64,000 nt of DNA from Microbacterium candidum (GTDB taxonomy: Bacteria; Actinomycetota; Actinomycetes; Actinomycetales; Microbacteriaceae). The stretch lies in assembly GCF_030315975.1 (NCBI RefSeq), contig NZ_JASXSZ010000002.1:558001-622000 (forward strand), in the 5' to 3' direction. The notes under the pieces were generated by a model. The model saw only the letters and a program-made list of their open reading frames with translations. It was not told the DNA's origin and searched no databases. Below are positions 58,136-64,000 of the stretch, one piece after another (within the stretch, counting starts at the first letter, position 1; each line of letters opens with the position of its first letter). The translations under genes were made by a program, and so were the position numbers.

Positions 58136-59851
58136 TCACGCGGAATCCCTCTCCGCGATCTCGCGCATCGCGTCGTCGTAGGCGCGCTGCACGGCAGCGC
58201 CGATCCACTCGTTGCCCTTGTACACGTTCCCGGCGCCGATGTCCGCGGTGAGCCCGCCGGCCTCGAGCCGGGCGATGACGGCGTCCTCCGCCGCGACCAC
58301 CTTCAGCGACGAGCCGACGGCGCGCAGCTGATCCGCGTATCGGCGCAGCACATCCACGTGCGACAGTCCGATCTGGTCGATGCCGCGCAGACGCACGATG
58401 ACGACCGAGCCGCTGGACGCCTGCCCCACGATCGGCAGCTGCTTCTCGAAGACCGGGGCGCTCGCGAAGAACAGGCTGCCGTAGGGCTGCAGCACGATCG
58501 CGCGCCCGCCGGGCACCTCGGTGGGCGGGTCGAGTTCGCGTGTGCGGCCGTCCGGCTCGATCGTGAGCTCGCGCACCCGGATGTGGTTCGACTGGTCGGC
58601 GACGTACAGGATGATGCCGAGCCCGACGCCGACGAGGACGGCGAACTGCAGAGGGATGACGAGGGTCAGCGCGAACGTGACGGTCATGATCGCGGCGGGC
58701 AGCGGCCCCGACTTGACGACCGAGTTGATACGGCTCGGCCGGACCGTGCCGACTCCGACGACGATGAGGAGCCCGGCGAGCGACGGCATCGCGATGTAGG
58801 ACACGGCATCCGCCGCGAACAGGATGACGAGCGCCATGACCCCGCCCGCGATGAAGAGCGAGAGGCGCGACTTCGCGCCGGACTGGACGAGGATCGACGA
58901 TCCGGACATCGAGCCGCCGACGGGCATGCCCTGGAAGATCCCGGAGACGATGTTGCCGGCGCCCTGGCCGAGGAAGTCGCGGTTGGCGTTCGCACGCTTG
59001 CCGTCCGCCGTCGGGATGCCGGCCGATACCGCCGCACCCTGCACGAGTCCGATGAAAGCGAGCGAGATCGCCGGGATCAGGAGGTTCGGCGCGTCTGCGA
59101 GGTCGGGGAGCACCGGCACCGGGAGCGACCGAGGGACCGTCACGATGTCCTTCAGCAGGGTCGCGGGGTGTCCCACCCAGAGGTTCAGGAGCGCGGCCGC
59201 GGCCGAGCCCACGATGACGGCGAGCACGAGGCTGAGGCTGCCGAGCCGGGTCGGGCGGAACGCGAGGATGACGAGCACCGTGATGGCGCCGACCACCAGC
59301 GACGGGATGCTCCAGTCCGGGAAGTGCAGCAGGATGTCGATGGTCTTGAAGAGGCGGTTGGCGCCGCGGCCCTGGTAGCCCGTGAGATTCGACAGCTGCC
59401 CGAGCACGATATTGATGCCGATGGCGGTGACGAACCCCGTCATGACCGCGGTCGGCACGAAGCTCACGAGCCGCCCGGCCCGTGCGAGCCCCGCGATCGC
59501 CATCACGACCCCGGTGAGCAGCGCGAGCGTCGAGAGGCTCCGATCCGGATCCGGCGCCGACGACAGTCCGGCGTCGGACACGACGAGCGCCATCGCGCTC
59601 GTCGCCTGCACCGCCATGAAGGCGCTGCTCGTGAGGATGGCCGCCCCGGTCATGCCGAAGAGATAGCCGTAGAGGCCCGCGAGCGGGTTCACCCCGGCGA
59701 GCACGCCCGCAGCCAGCCCGTCCGGCACCGCCTCGACGCCGAGGATCAGACCGGCGGCGGCATCCTTCCCCAGCGTCCTGCGCGAGAACCACGTCCTCGG
59801 ATTCCATCCCACCCCCACACGGTAACGAAAACGTGCGGCTGTGGTCGGCAA
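58136..59851 (-). CDS. SulP-family anion transporter with STAS domain
   Basis: This 571-residue membrane protein has about eleven helices and a C-terminal STAS domain (about residues 435-560, with IVRLRGIDQIGLSHVDVLRRYADQL). The first helix region LGKDAAAGLILGVEAVPDGLAAGVLAGVNP carries the family signature. Relatives carry sulfate, bicarbonate or other anions; the ion cannot be chosen. The start is uncertain: TTG at 59851 gives this length, while GTG at 59818 or 59812 would shorten it slightly. Confidence 0.9.
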   Translation of the reverse strand: MPTTAARFRYRVGVGWNPRTWFSRRTLGKDAAAGLILGVEAVPDGLAAGVLAGVNPLAGLYGYLFGMTGAAILTSSAFMAVQATSAMALVVSDAGLSSAPDPDRSLSTLALLTGVVMAIAGLARAGRLVSFVPTAVMTGFVTAIGINIVLGQLSNLTGYQGRGANRLFKTIDILLHFPDWSIPSLVVGAITVLVILAFRPTRLGSLSLVLAVIVGSAAAALLNLWVGHPATLLKDIVTVPRSLPVPVLPDLADAPNLLIPAISLAFIGLVQGAAVSAGIPTADGKRANANRDFLGQGAGNIVSGIFQGMPVGGSMSGSSILVQSGAKSRLSLFIAGGVMALVILFAADAVSYIAMPSLAGLLIVVGVGTVRPSRINSVVKSGPLPAAIMTVTFALTLVIPLQFAVLVGVGLGIILYVADQSNHIRVRELTIEPDGRTRELDPPTEVPGGRAIVLQPYGSLFFASAPVFEKQLPIVGQASSGSVVIVRLRGIDQIGLSHVDVLRRYADQLRAVGSSLKVVAAEDAVIARLEAGGLTADIGAGNVYKGNEWIGAAVQRAYDDAMREIAERDSA

Positions 59852-59858
59852 CCGCCGG

Positions 59859-61127
59859 CTATCGATGCCGCGCGAGCGCCCGTTCGTAGACCTCGATCAT
59901 GGCGGCGGTGCGCGACGACTGGAGGAATCGCTCGGCGACCGCGGGATTCGGATGGAGCGCCCGCCCGGCCGCGACGTCCGCTGCCGCGGCGCGCAGGGCG
60001 ACCGCGAGTGCCGGCACCGTGTCATCCGCAACCGGCCAGAAGCCCGACTCGAGCTCGGCGCCGATGTCGGGGTCGCTGACGACCGCGGGCGTTCCGAGCG
60101 TCGCGGCCTCGAACACCGTCATCCCCTGCGTCTCGAATCCGATCGAGGTCTGCACGACCGCATCCGCCCCCGCGATGCGGCGGAGGACGTCGGCGTACGG
60201 AACCCGGCCCGCGAAGACCACGCTCGCCGCCGGCTCGAGCTTCGCGACGAGGCGCTCCGCCGCGCGCAGCTGGCCGCCGCCGCCGATCACCTCGATGTCC
60301 GCGTCGATTCCGGAGAGGGCGACGGCCTCGAGGAACGGCAGCAGCCGCTTCTCCGGGCTCATGCGTCCCAGCCAGACGAGGTGCGGGCGGCCATCCGCCT
60401 TCGGCGGCGCCGTTGCGAGGACATCAGCCCGGATCTCGTCGTCGATCCCGTTCCAGATCACATCGACGCTCGGGAACACGCCGTGCCGCTCGAGCCGCCT
60501 GGCGAAGTGCGAGGACGGAGCCGTCACCGCATCCGAGCGCTCGGCCAACCGTCGCAGGTACGCCCACCCGTCACCGGAATCCGGAGATGCGCCCGAAGGA
60601 GGGAGTTCCTGCGCGGCATCCTCCGAAGAAGCCGCGACACTCCGGATTCCGGACGGCGCCGCGGGTCCGAGCGCGCGACGCTCCCACGCGTTGAGCACGC
60701 GCATCACGAGACCCGGGAACGGCGCGGTCGCCTCGATGCCGACGTCGACACGGTTGTGCATCGTGTGCACCACCGGCAGCCCGTGGCGTGCGGCGAACCG
60801 GTGCCCGATGAACGCGCCCCAGAAGTCGGCCTGCACGTGGACGAGGTCGACAGGCGGACGGTCGCGCATCGCCGCATCCAGCCACCGGTCGGTGCGACCG
60901 CCCGGCCACGTCATCGAGTACTCGCGATCGGGAGTGATCGGGATGGAGGGGAGGTCGAGGTACGCAGAGTCCTGCATCGCCTCGCGCGCCCGCCGCCCGT
61001 GCATGCGCGGCGCGACCACCGTCACCGTGTGCCCCGTGCGCTCGAGGTGCGTCTTCTGCAGACGCATCGACACCTGCGCTCCCCCGAGTGATTCGAGGTG
61101 CTGGTCGCCGAAGAAGACGATGTGCAC
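59859..61127 (-). CDS. Family 4-type glycosyltransferase (first of two)
   Basis: This 422-residue GT-B fold starts MHIVFFGDQHLESLGGAQVSM with the acceptor-side Gly loop. The donor-side half has HLVWLGRMSPEKRLLPFLEAV, IEVIGGGGQL and GFETQGMTVFEAATLGTPAVVSDPD, the last carrying the E-x7-E motif that contacts the sugar nucleotide. It follows a second glycosyltransferase by 15 bases, so they likely act on one glycolipid or polymer. Donor and acceptor are unknown. Confidence 0.9.
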   Translation of the reverse strand: MHIVFFGDQHLESLGGAQVSMRLQKTHLERTGHTVTVVAPRMHGRRAREAMQDSAYLDLPSIPITPDREYSMTWPGGRTDRWLDAAMRDRPPVDLVHVQADFWGAFIGHRFAARHGLPVVHTMHNRVDVGIEATAPFPGLVMRVLNAWERRALGPAAPSGIRSVAASSEDAAQELPPSGASPDSGDGWAYLRRLAERSDAVTAPSSHFARRLERHGVFPSVDVIWNGIDDEIRADVLATAPPKADGRPHLVWLGRMSPEKRLLPFLEAVALSGIDADIEVIGGGGQLRAAERLVAKLEPAASVVFAGRVPYADVLRRIAGADAVVQTSIGFETQGMTVFEAATLGTPAVVSDPDIGAELESGFWPVADDTVPALAVALRAAAADVAAGRALHPNPAVAERFLQSSRTAAMIEVYERALARHR

Positions 61128-61142
61128 GGTGTCCGCCTGTGC

Positions 61143-62375
61143 CTATGCGGGCAGCGGCTCGTCGCGGTACAGCGCCTCGAACGTGTCGAGCGTGCGATTG
61201 ATGTCGTGCACCGAGACCAGGTCGAGGGACGCCTGCTGCATCCGCAGCCGCTCCTCCGGGGCCGCGGTCAGGACGTCCGTGAGCCGCGCGGCCATCTCGT
61301 CGACGTTCCCCGGCTCGAAGAGGTAGCCGTTCTCACCGTCGTGCACGAGGTGCGGCAGCGCCACGGCGTTCGCGGCGACGACCGGAAGCCCGGACGCCAT
61401 CGCCTCCATCGTCGCGATCGACTGCAGCTCGGCGATGGATGCGATCGCGAACACGCTCGCGTGCGAGTAGAGGTCGCGCAGATCCTCGTCGGAGGTGTGC
61501 CCGTGGAACGTGACCCGGTCCTTCAGGCCGAGCTGCTGGGTGAGCAGCTCGAGGTTGCGCCGCTGATCGCCGCTGCCGACGATGTCGACGGTGACCGCGA
61601 GGGCGGGGTCGAGCTTCGCCGTCGCCTTCAGCAGGACGTCGATGTGCTTCTCGGTCGTCAGACGCCCGACGAACAGGATGCGGTTCGCATCCCGCGGCGT
61701 GAGATCCGGCGCGTAGTTGCGCATGTCGATGCCGCAGCTGACCGGGATGACGCCGGTGAGGCCGGTCGTCGCCTCGAGGAAGTCGGCGGCCTTGCGCGTC
61801 GGCGTCGTGACGGCGCGGGTGAGGTCGAACGTGCGCGTGGCGTCGTCCCACGCGAGCTTCACGACGACCTTGTCGAGGAACGGCGGCAGGGTCGTGAAGT
61901 CGACGATGTTCTCCGCCATCACGTGGTTCGTGGCGATGATCGGGATGCCGCGCTTGTGGGCCTCGCGCGCGAGTCCGCGCCCGATGACGATGTGCGACTG
62001 GATGTGCACCACATCCGGCTTGACCTCGTTGAGCACCTTGCGCGCGTAGTGCTTCGACATCCACGGCAGCACGAAGGTGAGCCAGTCGTGCGGGGCCCAG
62101 CGCCACGACGGCAGACGGTGCACCGTCATCGTCTGGCCCTCGATCTGCTCCCGGAACGTGCCGTGGTTGCTGTGCCCGATGCTCGGGGCCATGACGTGCA
62201 CGTCGTCGCCGCGCGCGACGAGGCCGGCGGCGAGACGCTCGGCGAACCGGGCGGCGCCGTTGACGTGCGGGGCGAAGGTGTCTGCTCCGATGAGCACCGT
62301 CAAGGGGCGATGGTCGCCTTCCGGATGCGACGCACCTTCCGAGGAAGACGACGGCGGAGTGGCGGGGGAGGTCAC
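61143..62375 (-). CDS. Family 4-type glycosyltransferase (second), mannosyltransferase-like
   Basis: This is about 410 residues from the GTG at 62375, or 430 from an in-frame start at 62435. The core begins LTVLIGADTFAPHVNGAARFAERLA and HIQSHIVIGRGLAREAHKRG. The donor domain has RILFVGRLTTEKHIDVLL, GSGDQRRNLELL and SIAELQSIATMEAMASGLPVVAANAVALP (E-x7-E-like). The layout resembles actinobacterial alpha-mannosyltransferases of the phosphatidylinositol mannoside and glycolipid pathways. Substrate unproven. The gap before it holds a terminator. Confidence 0.88.
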   Translation of the reverse strand: MTSPATPPSSSSEGASHPEGDHRPLTVLIGADTFAPHVNGAARFAERLAAGLVARGDDVHVMAPSIGHSNHGTFREQIEGQTMTVHRLPSWRWAPHDWLTFVLPWMSKHYARKVLNEVKPDVVHIQSHIVIGRGLAREAHKRGIPIIATNHVMAENIVDFTTLPPFLDKVVVKLAWDDATRTFDLTRAVTTPTRKAADFLEATTGLTGVIPVSCGIDMRNYAPDLTPRDANRILFVGRLTTEKHIDVLLKATAKLDPALAVTVDIVGSGDQRRNLELLTQQLGLKDRVTFHGHTSDEDLRDLYSHASVFAIASIAELQSIATMEAMASGLPVVAANAVALPHLVHDGENGYLFEPGNVDEMAARLTDVLTAAPEERLRMQQASLDLVSVHDINRTLDTFEALYRDEPLPA

Positions 62376-62493
62376 GGGTCGGTGGCTGCTCTCTGTGGTG
62401 CGGCGCGCGGACGACCCAACTCTACCCGAGCGCATCCTGGGAGCCCGGGGAGGCGCCTGGCACGGGCGAGGCGAGACCGCGCCCGGGACGACG

Positions 62494-62528
62494 GAGGGGT
62501 GCGCGGAAGCGCGTTCCGCACACCCCTC
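62494..62528 (-). terminator. Terminator between the DUF1269-type gene and the glycosyltransferases
   Basis: GAGGGGTG (62494-62501) pairs with CACCCCTC (62521-62528), and inside it GCGGAA (62503-62508) pairs with TTCCGC (62514-62519), nearly 14 bp in total. It is 13 bases after the DUF1269-type stop. There is no T run. It separates that gene from the two glycosyltransferase genes. Confidence 0.7.
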
Positions 62529-62540
62529 GCTGCAGGGTCG

Positions 62541-63068
62541 TCAGGAGTCGAGGGCTCCCGAGACGTCGTTGGCCGACTTCTCGATGGCCTCCTGGAGCTT
62601 CTCGTAGTCGTCCTTGTCGACCGCCTTGCTGATCCGCTTCTCGGATCTCGTCAGCGCGGCCTCGACCTTGTCGGCCCACTTGTCGTCGACGATCGCGACG
62701 ACGGCGGAGGATCCCGGCGGAAGGTACTCGTCGACATCCACGCCGAGCTCCTTCTCCTCGTGGCCCTTCTTGATCTTCCCGAGGATGGCGCCGATTCCGG
62801 CGCCGATCGCGGTGGCAGCCAGCAGCGGCGGCGCGAAGAGGCCGACGACGACGCCGGCGCCCGCGCCCCATGCGGCGCCGCGGCCCACCGTGCCGTCCTT
62901 GTGCTCCTTGACCGTCACCTTGCCCTTCGCGTCGCGCTCGAGGACGACGGCGCCGACGATCTCGTATTCGCCCTGCTCCTGGCCCGCCTTGAGCGCGTCG
63001 TAGTCGTCCTGCGCCGCATTCGCGTCGTTGTACGCGCCGACGACCAGCGCGAGGTTGTCCGAACCCAT
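62541..63068 (-). CDS. DUF1269-type protein with a glycine-rich membrane-like segment
   Basis: This 175-residue protein starts MGSDNLALVVGAYNDANAAQDDYDAL after GAGGAAGGAA. The middle (residues ~68-95) is a Gly/Ala-rich hydrophobic stretch (GAGAGVVVGLFAPPLLAATA, then GAGIGAILG) like a glycine zipper. The C-terminal part has charged helices (VDDKWADKVEAALTRSEKRI, KLQEAIEKSANDV). It matches the DUF1269 group, often stress-linked and of unknown function. It lies just downstream of glutamate decarboxylase, 38 bases away. Confidence 0.82.
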   Translation of the reverse strand: MGSDNLALVVGAYNDANAAQDDYDALKAGQEQGEYEIVGAVVLERDAKGKVTVKEHKDGTVGRGAAWGAGAGVVVGLFAPPLLAATAIGAGIGAILGKIKKGHEEKELGVDVDEYLPPGSSAVVAIVDDKWADKVEAALTRSEKRISKAVDKDDYEKLQEAIEKSANDVSGALDS

Positions 63069-63106
63069 ATTCGTTCCTTCCTCTCTATCGGAAACGTACT
63101 CGGGTC

Positions 63107-64000
63107 TCAGTGGTGGAAGGCGCCCGCCTCCTCCTCGGTCATCGACACCGTGATGGGGTGCCTGTCGAAGTGCGCCATGGCGTCGCGGTAGTCATCCATG
63201 AGCAGCGCAGCCTGGTCGCGCTCGAAGCCGGCGCGCACGAGGATGCGCTGGATCGGCAGGTCCTCACGGTGAGGCGGCATCGTGTACGCCGGCACCTGCC
63301 ACCCGCGCGTGCGGAGCCGGTCGGCGAGGTCGAACAGCGTGAACGAGTGGTCCATGCCGTCCTTCAGCTTCCACGAGACGGCGGGGATGCCCTTCTCGGG
63401 GTCGCCGTCGTGGATGATGTCGAAGTGCCCGAGCTTCTCGATCTCGGCGGCGAGGTACATCGCGGTGTCGGAGCACGACTGGTGCACCTTGCGGTATCCC
63501 TCGCGACCCAGGCGCAGGAAGTTGTAGTACTGCGCGACGATCTGACCGCCGGGACGCGAGAAGTTCAGCGCGAACGTCGGCATGTTGCCGCCGAGGTAGT
63601 TCACGTTGAAGATGAGGTCCTCGGGGAGGTCCTCCGCGTCCCGCCACACGACCCAGCCCACCCCGAGCGGCGCCAGGCCGAACTTGTGGCCCGACGTGTT
63701 GATCGACTTCACGCGCGGCAGCCGGAAGTCCCACACGAGGTCAGGCGCGGTGAACGGCGCGAGGAATCCGCCGCTGGCGCCGTCGACGTGGATGGGGATG
63801 TCGAGCCCGGTGTCCGCCTGCAGCTTGTCGAGAGCCTCGCTGACGGCCTGCACCGGCTCGAAGATGCCGGTGAAGGTGACACCGAGCGTCGGGACGACCC
63901 CGATCGTGTTCTCGTCGACGCGCTTGAGGACCTCCTCGGCGTTCATGTGGAACCGCTCGCCCTCCATGGGGATCTCGCGGAGCTCCACGTCCCAGTACCG
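63107..64000 (-). CDS. gadB: Glutamate decarboxylase, C-terminal 297 residues (5' end beyond window)
   Basis: The frame runs off the right edge of the window. It has the PLP-dependent decarboxylase core: [12 protein letters not shown] with an aspartate contact, the Schiff-base Lys in [18 protein letters not shown], and the late segments [19 protein letters not shown] and [21 protein letters not shown], which are typical of bacterial GadB. It converts glutamate to GABA with proton use, giving acid resistance. The end [11 protein letters not shown] is the usual C-terminal His tail that closes the active site at neutral pH. Antiporter genes, if present, lie outside. Confidence 0.94.
   Translation of the reverse strand, partial: RYWDVELREIPMEGERFHMNAEEVLKRVDENTIGVVPTLGVTFTGIFEPVQAVSEALDKLQADTGLDIPIHVDGASGGFLAPFTAPDLVWDFRLPRVKSINTSGHKFGLAPLGVGWVVWRDAEDLPEDLIFNVNYLGGNMPTFALNFSRPGGQIVAQYYNFLRLGREGYRKVHQSCSDTAMYLAAEIEKLGHFDIIHDGDPEKGIPAVSWKLKDGMDHSFTLFDLADRLRTRGWQVPAYTMPPHREDLPIQRILVRAGFERDQAALLMDDYRDAMAHFDRHPITVSMTEEEAGAFHH

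Overview
The window is a GC-rich, densely packed bacterial chromosome segment. Gene content, codon style and the many ATGA/GTGA start-stop overlaps point to an actinobacterium, most likely a Microbacteriaceae member close to Microbacterium. That assignment is inference from style and gene families; no rRNA or tRNA lies in the window. About 67 protein genes are supported, two of them cut by the window edges (pntA at the left, glutamate decarboxylase at the right).

Layout. 1-11 kb holds the end of pntAB, a MazF-type toxin-antitoxin pair, exonuclease III, a VOC/HxlR/reductase operon with a striking palindromic operator, a two-component system, an ABC-2 exporter and a flavoprotein. 11-42 kb is the core of the window: a nearly continuous purine-degradation and molybdenum-cofactor region. 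It contains the urate operon (OHCU decarboxylase, HIU hydrolase, uricase), an allantoin/glyoxylate operon (hydroxypyruvate isomerase, tartronate semialdehyde reductase, glyoxylate carboligase, and a single protein joining glycerate kinase to allantoinase), and a second operon (malic enzyme, malate synthase, a DUF6986-type lyase homologue, ureidoglycine aminohydrolase). It also contains an IclR-type regulator, a three-gene xanthine dehydrogenase operon, a purine permease with guanine deaminase, the modABC molybdate importer with a TOBE-domain regulator, and moaA, moaE, moeB, moaD, moeA and moaC.

How it works together. Guanine is imported and deaminated to xanthine, oxidised to urate by the Mo enzyme, opened to allantoin and allantoate, and drained through glyoxylate by two outlets: carboligase/reductase/glycerate kinase to 3-phosphoglycerate, or malate synthase/malic enzyme to pyruvate. 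Allantoate amidohydrolase, ureidoglycolate lyase, urease and a MogA-type adenylyltransferase are not in the window. A shared operator-like word, TTCCG-N5-CGGAA, often as two copies exactly 21 bp apart, lies before the urate operon, the hydroxypyruvate isomerase operon, the malic enzyme/IclR divergent promoter, the xanthine dehydrogenase region, the mod region and moaA. This suggests one IclR-type regulon tying purine use to Mo supply. The xanthine dehydrogenase leader also folds on paper into a riboswitch-like switch over the ribosome site.

42-64 kb is more general: an RraA-like protein, a 1,095-residue wall-anchored beta-helix/Ig surface protein next to a Tat-type DUF6916-like protein, an acetyltransferase and three tandem tail-collar (MdpB-type) proteins, two MFS transporters with regulators, an odd M28 peptidase homologue with a lipase-like hydrolase, an N-domain-less ClpB under a HAIR element, a SulP transporter, two glycosyltransferases, a DUF1269-type protein and glutamate decarboxylase. 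Intergenic gaps carry several dispersed repeat families, including three 83-bp elements of symmetrical design and a short palindromic repeat that has entered the xdhA reading frame.
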